Part shown: piece after piece, positions 25,887-37,428 of the stretch | Numbering within the stretch: the stretch's first letter is position 1 | Layout: each line of letters opens with the position of its first letter | Assembly (NCBI GenBank): GCA_025200525.1 | Contig: CM045761.1 | Coordinates: 40,556,190-40,620,189 of the forward strand | DNA from: Camellia lanceoleosa | Lineage: Eukaryota > Streptophyta > Magnoliopsida > Ericales > Theaceae | Direction: 5' to 3' | Length of the DNA: 64,000 nucleotides | The notes under the pieces: generated by a model | Databases searched by the model: none | What the model saw: the letters and a program-made list of their open reading frames with translations, nothing else | What the model was told of the DNA's origin: nothing | Program-made: the position numbers and the translations under genes

Positions 25887-27074
25887 GCGAGACGTTGTTG
25901 AGGGTTAGTTCTTTTCCGATGTCATCTTCAAGATCACTTTTCCTTGTCCAAATGAGAAGTAGAAGAATTTTCCATAAAAAGTTGTTCACCATTTGCAGCC
26001 TCATTGTAAGTAGTAAACATCTTCTTGTCCGCACATATGTGACGAGTTGCTCCAGTGTCACCCCACCACTCTTTGGGATTCCCAAACAAGTTAGCCTCGC
26101 ACACCACGCAGAGATGTTGATGTCATTTACTCCATCAGAAATGTAATCCAATTCTGTTACATTGGCCTGATTAGTGGTCTTCTTACTTGTACTTCCATGA
26201 TCTTTCTTAGAACGGCGGCAGTCAGAAGCTCGATGTCCAGTCTTGCCACAGTTATAACATTTTCCTTTAAACTTCATGTTGCCATTGTTGTTGCCTTGTT
26301 TAGGACCATCTCCAGTAAACTTCCTCTTTTTGTTATGTGGTTTTTGAACTTGTTCAACCACATTAGCCTTGGACTCAATGGGATTTTTCCCATGCCTCTT
26401 GTCAGCCTCTCGGTTATCTTCCTCAATTCTTAATCTTACAATTAACTCATCCATGGTCATCTCTTTGCGTTTATGTTTTAAATAATTTTTGAAATCTTTC
26501 CAAGCCGGTGGTAACTTTTCCACCAAAGCAGCGACTTGGAAAGATTCGCTAAGAGACATACCTTCTGAATGAATATCATGCAAAATTATCTGAAAATTTT
26601 GAACTTGAGATATTACCGTTTGGGAGTCAACCATTACAAAATCTAGAAATTTACCGACGACAAATTTCTTTGTGCCGGCATTCTCTGTCTTGTATTTCTT
26701 CTCCAAAGAATCCCACAATTCTTTTGCTGACTTCAGAGGACTGTATACATTATACAACATGTTGTCAAGGCCATTGAGGATGTAGTTTCTGCACAGGAAA
26801 TCTAAATGTTTCCAAGCATCTACAGCGGCAACAACTTGCCGATCACTTTCACCCTCTTTAAGTGTTGGAGCCTCTTCATGGAGAAACCGGGCCAAATTAA
26901 GAGTTGTAAGATAGAACAGCATCTTCTGCTGTCATCTCTTAAACTCAGTACCGTTAAATTTTCCGATTTTTCCCCATGATTGATTGGTACATGAATATGG
27001 TTCTGAATAGGGACCGATATTGGTGTAACAACAGGAATACCACTGCCAGATGCAATTTCAATTGTAGTAGCCAT
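25840..27074 (-). pseudogene. Tork-like gag and protease
   Basis: Gag starts at ATG 27074 (MATTIEIASGSGIP) and moves to the second frame near 26930 (MLFYLTTLNLARFL). The capsid region reads FLCRNYILNGLDNMLYNVYS and continues to the zinc knuckle CYNCGKTGHRASDC (about 26215-26260). The protease motif DTGATRH is readable in another frame near 26040-26060, so there is a further frameshift. The gag words are those of the Tork group. It packages element RNA when functional; this copy is broken. Confidence 0.88.
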
Positions 27075-27411
27075 AATCTCTGATTACAAAAATCAGAAAA
27101 AATTAAAACACAAATTAATTTTCTAGTTACTAAAATCAGAAAATAAAATACAACACAAAATAATTTTATTTTCCTTGTTACTAAAACAGAAAAAATAAAA
27201 TACCAAAATAATTTTTTGTAATACCAAATAATATTCTGAAATTATTAATGACACCAGTATCGTACTACTAGTTGTCAAAGAAAAGAGACAGTATATTACT
27301 ACTATCTGTCAAATAGCATAAATCACTATTTGTTTTTCCAACCAGAATATTACTTTGAAAAACAGAAAATTAAACACAATGAAGATACCAAAAAGGAGTC
27401 TGTCTTAAGAT

Positions 27412-28488
27412 TGTTGGGCAATCTTCACTGTATTTAAAAGATATTAATTCTATTGTGTACAAAACAACAATTAGAATTAAAGAAATAAAGAAAATGAGAG
27501 AATATGTTTGATTACAAAAATCAAACTCGAAATAAAAAAAATAAATAAATAAATAACATATTTTATTTTGTTACAAAAACAAAATTAAAATCTGATTAAA
27601 TAAACAAATTAAAAACATAATAAAATTAAACAACTTACTTGGTTAATTTGTTTGAATGATTTTTCTGATCAAGTCCAGTGTTTAACACTGTGTCCTTAAG
27701 ACAGATTCGTCCTCTCCACGGTGCTTTCAGAATTTGGACGTCTATCTCCTAGGATGAAATGATCTATCAACGAATAAATGCGGCACTACAATTTATTCGT
27801 CCGTCGAACACACAAAATGTTTACACTCTTCCTTTCAGAAATAAAATGCAGCAATATGGCAGAGATCTAAAGCAGAAGAAGGAGTATGAAAATCCAAATG
27901 AGAGGTTGGTCTATATATAGATGTATTGGTGGCTCTTGGTTTTGAAATAAACAGGTACTATACCTGTTCAATTTGAATTACAGGTTAGGCACTGTTTGGT
28001 TTGAAATTCAAACAGATTTAAATCTGTTGGGTTCAAAAACGGGAAGGGCCAACCTCACACCACGCACTGCTTCGACCGACCTGACGTGGCCAAGCGCCAA
28101 GGTGGTGATTTTTGGGTCCAATGGGTCTAGCCCATAACCTCTCCCTCTAAAACACTTGAGTACCCCTTGGGGCACACCCCAAGTATCAAACCCATGCCTT
28201 ATAAACCCTCTCAAAACCTCCCACCAAATCAATGTGGAACAAGCCTTATTCAACCTTTAAGGAATTTCTACCAAAACTCTATTTCCATGGAGCTTACTTT
28301 GGCTTCAATTTCCTATTCACTCGGTAATGGTTTTGAACAACCAAATATACCACGTGAATCACAACGCGGCATAGAACGCGTTACCACTTTGATCCGTGTA
28401 AATCGATGTACGGGGCCCACCTAAAAATTAGACCAAACATAAGAAAAAATTCTAATTTTTACACAAAATTTTATAACTATTTCCAACA
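27412..28488 (-). repeat. 5' LTR of the Tork-like element
   Basis: 1,077 bp, uninterrupted, tgttgggcaa...ttccaaca. It is close in sequence to the two parts of the 3' LTR, with a modest number of substitutions and two clear indels (about 20 bp near 27890 and the roughly 170-bp difference near 28045). Confidence 0.9.
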
Positions 28489-30240
28489 GTGGGTGTGTGT
28501 CATGTGCATGTGTGTTAGGTGTGTATCAGTCCCCCCATGGGTGTGTGTCGTGTGTGTTATAGCAGAGAGAGGGAACAGTGCCCTCCATCCGTGTGGGTGT
28601 GCTGCCGTTTGTCCATGCATGGTGAGTGTTGTGTGTGTGTTGTGTTTCAGTGAGAGTGTGTGTGTGTGTTGCATGTGCCACGCACCTGTGTGTGGGTGTT
28701 GTGTGAATGAGTGTGTGTGTCTTGATGCCGTGGTGGTGGTGTGCTTGCCGAGTGAGAGGGTGAAGTTGGTGGGTGTGTAGTAGTGCTGCTGGGTGTGTGT
28801 GTGCCGTGAGTGTGTGGTGTGCGATGGCAGCGGTGGTGTGGTGTGTGTATGGAGTGGGTGTATGGGTGTGTGTTAGAGAGAGAAGAGAGATGGATGGGTT
28901 TCTTTTTAGAGAGAGAGAGAGGTCGTGTGTGTGGTGTTGACAGTCGGTGGTGTGTGTGAGAGGAGAGTCAGTGAGGTGCCGAGAAGTGAGAGAGCTCTGT
29001 TAAAGAGAGAGAGAGAGCTGGGTTTGGTCTTCTGCGTGTGTCGGTGTGCTGTGTGTGCATGTGTATGCATGGTGCCGTGTGAGCTGCGTGCGTATGTGCG
29101 AATGTGTCAAGACCCTCTTGAAGCCGTGTCTGTATGGAGCCTATATCAGTGTGCTAGAGAGAGCCGAGATATGTGGGTGGCTGGGTATGTTATGTGTTGT
29201 TCTTGTGGGTGTGGTGTATGGTGTGTTGGGTCTGTTGTGTGCATGTGGTGTGTTGGGTGCCGTGTGTATCTGGGTTGTGCTCCATGCGCCCTCTGTGAGT
29301 TGTTCTCCCCCAGCTGCTGTTGTGTGTAGGTGTATCGGTGTGTGCCGTGTGCCGTGTGTGTGTGCACGGTGTGTGGGCATGGGTATGTGCCCGTGTGTGC
29401 GTGTGTGTGTTGGGTGTGCATGTGTGTGTTGTGTATGCTGTTGAGTGTGTGGGCTGCTGCTGCCGTGGGTGTGTACATGTGTGTTATGTGTGTGTGTATT
29501 GTGTGTGCTGTGTTTGTATGAGTGTTGCATGGTGTGTCGTGTGCAGCGGTGGTGGAAGACGAAGATGACCGAGATGGTGGTGTGTGTGTGTGTTGCTGCC
29601 GTGTGTGAGTGATGGCAGTGGTGGTGTGGTGAGAGTGGATGGTGTGTGTGTGTGTGTTGCTGCCGTGTATGAGTGATGGCAGTGGTGGTGTGGTGAAAGT
29701 GTGTTGTGCATGGCTGTGATGTGTGTGTATGTGAGTGAGAGAGAGGTGCTGGGTCTCTCCTTTTAGAGAGAGAGGCCGTGTATGAGTGATGGCAGTGGTG
29801 GTGTGGTGAAAGTGTATTGTGCATGGCTGTGATATGTGTGTATGTGAGTGAGAGAGAGGTGTTGGGTCTCTCCTTTTACAGAGAGAGGCTGTGTATGAAT
29901 GATGGCAGTGGTGGTGTGGTGAAAGTGTGTTGTGCATGGCTGTGATGTGTGTGTATGTGAGTGAGAGAGAGGTGCTGGGTCTCTCCTTTTACAGAGAGAG
30001 GATGTGTATGAGTGATGGCAGTGGTGGTGTGGTGAAAGTGTGTTGTGCATGGCTGTGATGTGTGTGTATGTGAGTGAGAGAGAGGTGCTGGGTCTCTCCT
30101 TTTAGAGAGAGAGGCCGTGTATGAGTGATGGCAGTGGTGGTGTGGTGAAAGTGTTGAGTGTGTGTGGTCTCCTCCCTCTCTCTACCCGTGTGTGTTCATT
30201 TTAGAGAGAGAGGGAGCGAGGGAGAGAGAGAGAGCTGTGT
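28489..30240 (+). repeat. GT/GA-rich tract with a 113-bp minisatellite
   Basis: The stretch is dominated by tgtgtg and gagaga runs, inside Ogre-like LTR copy 1. From about 29663 to 30150 it becomes a tandem array of four to five units with period about 113 bp. Each unit has gtgtatgagtgatggcag, tggtggtgtggtgaaagtg, catggctgtgatgtgtgtg and ctgggtctctccttt. The open frames it generates (His/Thr-rich on the minus strand, Cys/Val-rich on the plus strand) are by-products of the repeats. Confidence 0.85.
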
Positions 30241-31235
30241 CGGCAGTGAATTCAGCTCACGAATGCATGTCCATATCCCTCCCCATGTGTGTGTCTTGGG
30301 AGAGAGAGAGCCCGAGTCAGCCCATGTCTGTTTTGTGAGTGCGTTGAGTGTATCAGTGTTTTCCGAGAGGGAGAGAGATCTGGTTGAGAGAGAGAGCAAC
30401 TCCCTCGAGAGAGAGAGAGCCGCTCCTCCCTTTGTGCGTGTGCTGCTGGGTCTTGAGTTGTGTGGTTGTGTTGTGTGCTTTTGTATTTTTTTGTTCTTCA
30501 ACACCCAAAACCCAGAGAGAGATGAGAGTTTCTTTTCTTTATTCTCCTCCCCCAGATGCATGAATTGCACTATCATCTCCCATAAAATATCCCCTTCTCC
30601 TTTTTTTTCTCTACCGAATTGAACACCATGCAAACTTATGTGCAAAGAAATCTCCACTCCCTCCCCTTTTAGTTTTTTCTCTGTAAAACGAATATCTTCC
30701 ACCACCCCAAAAAAAACATTATCATCATCCAAGTGACCTCTCCTCTCCATCTTCTATCATCATGTCTCCGTTACAAACCCCCAATCATCATGACCATATA
30801 TTCCATCCTATTATATAAACATATATATATATATATATATTTTTTTTTTTGAAACCTAATTGAATCCACCAGTGACCGACTTCTCTTTTTTGTTATTATT
30901 TTTATTATCTACTTTTTTTGTATTTTGTATTTTGTTTTTTATTATTTTTTTTATTTATCAAAATAGCTAAAATGTACAAATTTATATAACACCGTCTGAA
31001 AATATGTACACACACATGCAATTATATAAAAATATATAAAATTATAAAATATTACAAATTAATAAAATATTAGTAATATAAAATAATTTGGCCAAAATGG
31101 GTGAGGCTTGGGATTAAAGCTTCAATTTGATTTTTCTACTGAGAAATTCATAATTAGCACATTTCAATTTTCATCAGCGGGTGGTCAAAAAAAGGTGTCC
31201 AAGTCTTAAGGGTGGTAAAAAATGAGATGTCTACA
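30241..31235. other. 3' end of Ogre-like LTR copy 1, no gene
   Basis: GA-rich, then AT-rich sequence with a (TA)n/poly-T run near 30815-30850. It ends in the family terminus caagtcttaagggtgg ... gatgtctaca, comparable to gtcttaaggtcggtc ... ggtgtctaca in the other two copies. Confidence 0.7.
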
Positions 31236-31548
31236 ACAGGTCATGACTGCAGTTTTCAATATGGTGCGACGATTACAAGCAAGAGTACAAGAAAATCAGT
31301 AATGGAGAGATGGGGTGTGCTTGTTAAAACAACAAGTAGTTAATATGTGTAAGGAGAAGAAAGAGCTAAAAAGGAAAAATGAACAGTTGGAGAATGTAGT
31401 GCATTATTATGCAACGACGATAATGCCAAGACTCACAGAAATCGAAAATAGGGAGAGACATGTAAAAGAGGCTCATGAAAAATTGTTGAAAGAAGTGAAA
31501 AAGAAAAAATTTGTGAAACCTTCTGAAAATTTACATGTAATCGAGTAA
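31236..31548 (+). pseudogene. Antisense ORF in the SIRE-like element, C-terminal half (coiled coil)
   Basis: Continues the frame of 11007-11275 after the insertion. One in-frame TAA lies at 31300-31302; a new ATG-started frame covers 31315-31548. The sequence is strongly charged with heptad-like spacing (KEKKELKRKNEQLENVVHYY, then LTEIENRERHVKEAHEKLLK) and ends in a Lys-rich tail, so a coiled coil of about 70 residues is likely. It is not similar to the coiled-coil part of this element's own gag (35754-36182), which is on the other strand. Function unknown. Confidence 0.5.
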
Positions 31549-32664
31549 TATTTTCTTTTTCTGAAATAAAATTTCGAGCATTTCTTTCGTTTTTATTTAT
31601 TTATGTTATTGTTATTATTATTATTAATTTTTTTTAATTCTGTTTTTGCACAAAAAAAATTTATTTGTTGGTGCAGATAAGGAGTATGGCAGATAAAAAA
31701 AAATGATATATATACTCCCCCTAAAATTATGCACATAATATACACACGCCTTTTTTTTATGTATTTTTATAATGATTGTTAATCTCAATATATATGAGTC
31801 TCCCTCTAAATTAATGCACTAAAAATTACATAAATTTGAAAAAAAAAAACAAATTACCAATCTATAATACCAAGGGCCCTTAAGATCCGGCCATAAACAA
31901 TTACACCAAGTGCATTAGCATAAAAGGAAAAAATAAAAATAAAAACAATTTCTTCAGACAAGATAGAAGCAACCATTATTAAATCCAAGAGAATTTGAAG
32001 CACATATAACAAGTAAAAAATATAACACGGTGCAACAAGAATTTTAACATGTTGATCGGTGATGACCTTGATGATCGGAAGACATGGAGAAGATTGGGTA
32101 GATCGGTGGCGAATTTGTGTAGATCGGCAATGGATCTTGATGGATCAGTCACGGATCTAGATGGATCGGTAATGGAGCTTGATGAATCAGTAACGATGGT
32201 GATGCAGATTTCGGGTGGAGAAGTGATGGAGTTCGGTAGATTGGTGAGGGATTTGGGTGGATGATGGTAGTGATGAAAGTGATGGATGATTTTGTGGATG
32301 ATGGAGATGATTGTAGACGATGGTGAGCATGGAGATGGAGTTCGCTGAGGATGTGAGGAAGAAGGGGAAAGCAAGAGACCAAGAGAAATAGAAAAAGAGA
32401 GAGTAAGGGAGAGAGTGGGTGAGAGATAAAGACGGAACAAGAGAGAGAGAGAGAGAGAGAGAAAAAAAATATATATATAAATATATGTATATTATTATTG
32501 TTATTATTAGTTTTTTGTAATAATAATTATTATTACCATAGTTATTTTATTTAATTATTAAAAAAAAAATTAATATAAACATTATATTGAAGTATTCATC
32601 ATACCAAGTTCTGTTCTAATATAACAAAATTGTTTTTTATTTAGAGGCTTGATAAATATGTCAG
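31549..32664. other. Non-coding 3' region of the SIRE-like element
   Basis: AT-rich sequence with homopolymer and (TA)n runs. At about 32050-32260 there is a degenerate short-period repeat built on gatcggt/gatggat. The open frames seen across it on both strands are Ser/Pro- or Asp-rich products of that repeat. A (GA)n run lies at about 32439-32462. Confidence 0.55.
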
Positions 32665-35600
32665 CTAATTGACAATTTGTAGGCACAAATTCGAGTTCAA
32701 TGTGTTTAGTGCATGATCTCTTAGAAAATGATACCTTATTTCAATGTGTTTAGTGCGTGAGTGCTGAATAGGATTTTTTGAAAGGTTGATGACACTTGTG
32801 TTGTCATATTTTATAGGAATATGATCAAAGTGAAATCCAAAATCTTGAAATTGTTGTTTCATCCAAAGCAATTGTGCACAACACCCAGCGGCGGCAATGT
32901 ATTCTGCTTCAGCAGTTGACAGAGCCACTGAGTTTTGTTTTTTGCAAAACCAAGAAGTGAGTGAGTGACCAAGAAAATGACAAGTGCCACTAGTAATTTT
33001 TCGGTCAAGTCTACATCCCGCAAAGTCGGCATCTGAGTAACCAAAAAGTTCAAAAGTGGTTCCCTTAGGATACCATAATCCCAAATTTGGAGTACTGACA
33101 AGATATCTGAAAACGCGTTTGACTGCGGTGATGTGTGACTCTTTTGGTGCGGATTGAAAACGTGCACACATACAAACACTAAACATTATGTCGGGCCTAC
33201 TTGCAGTAAGATAGAGTAAAGAACCAATCATACCTCAATATTTCTTTTCATCTACAGGTTTACCTTACTCATCTTTGTCGATTTTTATCGATGTACTCAT
33301 TGAAGTTGTTGCAGGCTTTGATAATTCCATTTCAAACCTTTCGAGTAGATCTTTAATATATTTCGTTTGATTCAAATGGATTCCATCAAGTAATTTAATT
33401 CTCCCATCATACTCATTTCAAATTCACCTTGCATGTCTTTAGCAAACTCTTTGCACAAATTTTCTTTAGTAGAACCAAAAATGATATCATCAACATAAAT
33501 TTGAACAATTAGCATATCTTCCTTTTTGATTTTTATAAAAAGTGTTGTATCAATTTTTCCTCTACAAAAACCTTTGTCAAGTAGAAAATTACTCAATTTT
33601 TCATACCATGCTCTAGGAGCCTGTTTCAAGCCATATAAAGCTTTTGAAAGTTTGAAAACATGATTCGGGTATTTATGATTTTCAAAACCAGGAGGTTGTT
33701 CAACATAGACTTCCTCCGAAATGTACCCATTTAAAAAGGCACTTTTAACATCTATTTGATATAATTTAAAATCTTTAAAACATGCAAAAGCAAGTAACAT
33801 TCTAATAGATTCAAGTCTAACAACTAGTGCAAAAGTTTCATCAAAATCAATTCTCTCTTCTTAATTATAGCCTTGAGCTACTAATCTAGCTTTATTTCTA
33901 GTAACAACTCCAAATTCATCCATTTTATTTTGAAAAACCCATTTTGTACCAATAATGGGATGATTCTTAGGTCGAGGGGTTAAAAACCAAACTTCATTTC
34001 TTTCAAATTGATTTAATTCTTCTTGTATTGATAGAATCCAGTTTTCATCATTTTCAGCTTCTAAAAATGATTTTGGTTCAATTTGTGAGACAAACGCTAA
34101 GTTACCACAAATATTTCTAACAGAGGAACAAGTTTTTATACCTTCCGCCACATCACCTATGATGAGGTCTTTGGGGTGGCCATGAGCATACTTCCATTCT
34201 TTTGGTAGATTTGAGTCACTTTCTAGAAGAGCATATATTTCTTGAAGTTTCTCCATTATCATTTCTTCTTCATGTTCGCGTAATGGATTTTCTTCATTTT
34301 CCTTTATGTAGATGCTCTCCATGCTTGGTTGATTTTCTACAATATCATTACTTACAAGATTCTTGGAAATAATGTCGTTAGATTCATCAAAAACAACATG
34401 CACAGATTTTTCAACAAGTAGAGTTCTTTTATTGAATACTCTGTAAGTTTTATTGGACATAGAATAACCAAGAAATATAGCTTCATCCGATTTAGCATCA
34501 AATTTTTCTAAGTTATCTTTATTGTTATTTAATACAAAGCATTTACAACCAAAAGCACACAAGTGACTAATATTAGGTTTTCTACCTTTTCAAAGTTCAT
34601 AAGGGGTTTTCTTAAGAATAGATCTAATCATGGCACGGTTTATAACATAGCATGCAGTGTTAACAGCTTTCGCCCAAAAATATTTAGGCAAATTATTTTC
34701 ACAAAGCATAGTACGGGCCATTTCTTCAAGAGTTCTATTTTTTCTTTCAATTACTCCATTTTGTTGAGGAGTCCTAGGAGCTGAGAAATTATGATCTATT
34801 CCTAAGTCATCACAAAATATAATAAAATCATCATTTTCAAATTCTCTACCATGGTCACTTCTAATACTACAAATATTAAGATTTTTCTCATTTTGAATTC
34901 TTTTACAAAGTTTTGAGAAATTATAAAAAGCTTCATTTTTGTGTGCTAAAAATAATACCCATGTATATCTAGTATAATCATCAATACAAACAAGGGCATA
35001 AGATTTTCCTCCTAAACTTAATGTTCTAGATGGTCTGAATAGATCAATATGCAAGAGTTGAAGCGGTTTAGTAGTTGAAACGATATGTTTTTATTTAAAA
35101 GAAATTCTACTTTGTTTTCCAAATTGACATGCATCACAAAGTTTATCTTTTTCAAAAACAATTTTTGGTAAACCAATGACTAACTCATTTTTTGAAAGTT
35201 TGGAAATTAAATCAAAATGTGCATATCCTAATCTTCTATGCCAAAGCCAACCATTATCATTTATAGCAGATAAACATTTAATATTAGAATGAGAAGACAA
35301 ATCATGCTAATCAAAGACATATACATTCTCATGTCTATAACCTACAAATAAAGTTTTGTTTTCAAGGGTGTTTTCAATAGTGCAATGAGTTTTCTCAAAA
35401 ATAACTCTATAACCTTTATCACATAATTGACTAATGCTAAGCAAGTTATGTTTTAAACCTTCAACAAATAAAACGTTCTCAATAATAGGAGAGGGATTTT
35501 TACAAATACTTCCTATACCAATGATTTTACCCTTGCTATTGTCGCCAAAAGTCACATATCCGCCATCCTTTGGTTGAAGTGTGGCGAACATAACTTTATT

Positions 35601-35753
35601 TCCAGTCATGTGCCTCGAGCATGCACTGTCGAGATACCATCTATCGTTACTGGATTTTGTCTTGAAACATACCTACAAAAATTTGATTTTTCTATTGGTA
35701 CCCATTTTTTCTTGGGTCCATAAAAGTTAGAATTTGATACTCTTGAAATGTCC
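32665..35753 (-). pseudogene. SIRE-like pol: protease, integrase, reverse transcriptase, RNase H
   Basis: Right to left: protease with DSACSRHMTG (about 35600-35630); pre-integrase WHRRLGYAHF with CDACQFGK; an integrase core with residues in HIDLF, SDHGREFEN and QQNGVIERKNRTLEEMA; reverse transcriptase with NKARLVAQGYN, DVKSAFLNGY and the catalytic YVDDIIFGS; RNase H with GYSDADFAGCRLDRK and NSVALSTAEAEYIAAA. One frame serves from 35609 to 33372, with in-frame stops near 35307, 35091, 34590, 33861 and 33800. After MSMMGELNYL at about 33380 a block before the RNase H is missing or shifted, so RNase H is in another frame. Confidence 0.92.
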
Positions 35754-37372
35754 TTAGGGATCCACATTTTTTTTTATTTTAGCAAAAAGATTTCTTTTAA
35801 CAGGACATGAAGGTGAAATATGACTTTTTGTACCACAAAAATGACATGTGAGATGAGAGTGATTAGAAGATGCATACACAAAGCTATTTTTGACAGTTTT
35901 TACTTTTGAAAAAGATTTATATCCAATTCTGGCTCTACCAAAAGTACGGTTTTGATTTTTAAGAATTTTATCTAAAATCTCTCTACCTTGAGTGAATTTT
36001 AAAAGAGTAGTTTTCAAGTCTTCAATATTTTCTTTCAAAATAATTTGCTCCTTTTTTAAAGACTCGTTTTCTTTTTGCAATACAACTAAATGTTTTTCAG
36101 AAATTGAAGACTCTTTTCGAGTTAAAATCTCATTTTCCTTTTTCATGGCTTCATTTTCTAAAACATTTATCTTGGAAGTCAATTATTCATTTTCTTTTGA
36201 TAAACTTGAAATTACTTTCTTTTGACAATTATTTTTCAAACTAAGTTTCTTAAATTCAGCATGTAATTCATCAAATGTAAATGATTCGTCATTTACCTCA
36301 TTTTCGTTTCCAAATGCCATTAAGCATAGGTTAGCAATCTCATTTTTGCAAACTTCGGTTTCTGTGTCGCTTTCATCACTATCTTCTCCCCATGCTGCAA
36401 CCATAGCTTTCTTCTTGTCCTTCTTGAATTTTTTTTTAAGTTCTGGACATTCTGATTTGTAGTGTCCAGGTTTGTTGCATTCATAGCAGGTTACTTTAGA
36501 TTTTTTGTGATTTTCTCCTCTTTGAAAATCCTTGTTGTTGAAGTCTTTTCTGAAAAAATTTTGTACACCTTGTTTCTTTCTCACAAACTTTTGGAACTTT
36601 CTAGTGATGAATGTCATTTCCTCATCCTTATCTGAGTCATCTTCCTTATCCTCTTGATGTTTCGAGGTGGATTTGAAGAATATTCCTTTCTTCTTGTTGT
36701 TGTCCTTCTCTTCCTTTCCTTCTTGCATTATGAGCTCATGAGTTAAGAGAAATCCCATTAACTCATCTAGACTTAGCTTTGATAAATCCTTAGCTTCGGT
36801 AATGCAATGACTTTTGTCTCCCAACTTTTTGATAATGACCTAAGCACTTTTCTTACAATTTCAGCATTAGTATATATTTTGCCAAGAGAAGTTAAACCAT
36901 TAATAATATCAGTAAAACGAGTAAACATTTGAGGAATAGTTTCATCAGGTTTCATTTTAAAGAGTTCATAATTATGGACTAGCAAATTGACTCTATATTC
37001 TTTAACTTGTTTGGTTCCCTCATGAGTTACTATAAGCTTGTCCCAAATTTCTTTTGCAGTTTTACATGTGGAAATTCTGTTGAACTCATTGGCATCTAAG
37101 GCGTAGTACAACATGTTTGTAGCTTTGACATTAATTTGAGTCATTCTAGTATCTGATTCATCCCACTCATCTTCAGGTTTTGGTACCCTAAGTCCATCTA
37201 CAATTTTGGTAGGAATTTTTGGACCATTACAAATAATTTTCCAACATTCATAATCATTAGATTGAATATGTATAGTCATCCTAGTTTTCCAATAGCTAAA
37301 ATTTGTGCCACTAAATAGAGGTGGCCTATTAGATGCTTGTCCCTCGGGTAAGGAATAATTAGGGGTTGCCAT
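35754..37372 (-). pseudogene. SIRE-like gag
   Basis: Starts at ATG 37372, 57 bases from the 5' LTR (MATPNYSLPEG). The capsid part has RPPLFSGTNFSYWKTRM and NMLYYALDANEFNRI. A frameshift lies near 36800-36840. The next segment has a Lys/Asp-rich linker and the zinc knuckle CYECNKPGHYKSEC. After an in-frame stop at 36183 the same frame gives a Glu/Lys-rich coiled coil and a second knuckle, CHFCGTKSHISPSC. The long gag with coiled coil and two knuckles is characteristic of SIRE/Maximus elements. Confidence 0.92.
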
Positions 37373-37414
37373 GATCTACTCTAAGACCGTTAAGTCACAG
37401 AAACAAGAGTCTAG

Positions 37415-37426
37415 GCTCTGATACCA
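37415..37426 (-). other. Primer binding site of the SIRE-like element
   Basis: The plus strand reads gctctgatacca, i.e. TGGTATCAGAGC on the minus strand, two bases inside the 5' LTR. It pairs with the 3' end of initiator tRNA-Met. Confidence 0.92.
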
Positions 37427-37428
37427 AT

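Larger units (their letters stand above)
14545..28488 (-). mobile_element. Tork-like Ty1-copia retrotransposon, hosting two insertions
   Basis: Exact duplication gtggg at 14540-14544 and 28489-28493. LTRs start tgttgggcaatc and end ttccaaca on the plus strand; the protein order on the minus strand makes the right LTR (27412-28488) the 5' one. Gag and pol similarity fits the Tork group. The polypurine tract at 20630-20638 adjoins the 3' LTR. No initiator-Met primer site is seen next to the 5' LTR (minus-strand sequence ATCTTAAGACAGACTCC). Nested inside are an Ogre-like LTR (15147-19981) and a solo LTR (21878-23822). It is inactive. Confidence 0.9.
11281..31235 (+). mobile_element. Tat/Ogre-like long solo LTR (copy 1), split by the Tork-like element
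   Basis: Bounded by acagg (11276-11280 and 31236-31240), with TG...CA ends (TGTAGTTCGG ... GATGTCTACA). It shares with the copies at 15147-19981 and 41552-46881 the blocks cagttcggactc, actgctttgccaga, agagtcgccacctaaatatt and the terminal gtctaca. Removing the Tork insertion (14545-28488) leaves about 6 kb. No PBS, gag or pol is present, so it is best read as a solo LTR. Very long LTRs with these motifs fit the Tat/Ogre group of Ty3-gypsy. Orientation is inferred from the family ends. Confidence 0.75.

Noticed and set aside
29141..29937. Long His/Thr-rich minus-strand frames and Cys/Val-rich plus-strand frames
   Set aside because: They are translations of GT-rich repeats and the 113-bp minisatellite; all phases stay open because the repeats lack stop codons.
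31979..32440. A 153-codon Ser/Pro-rich minus-strand frame
   Set aside because: It is made by the short gatcggt/gatggat repeat and a (GA)n run. A possible env-like protein was considered, but no signal peptide or membrane segment fits.
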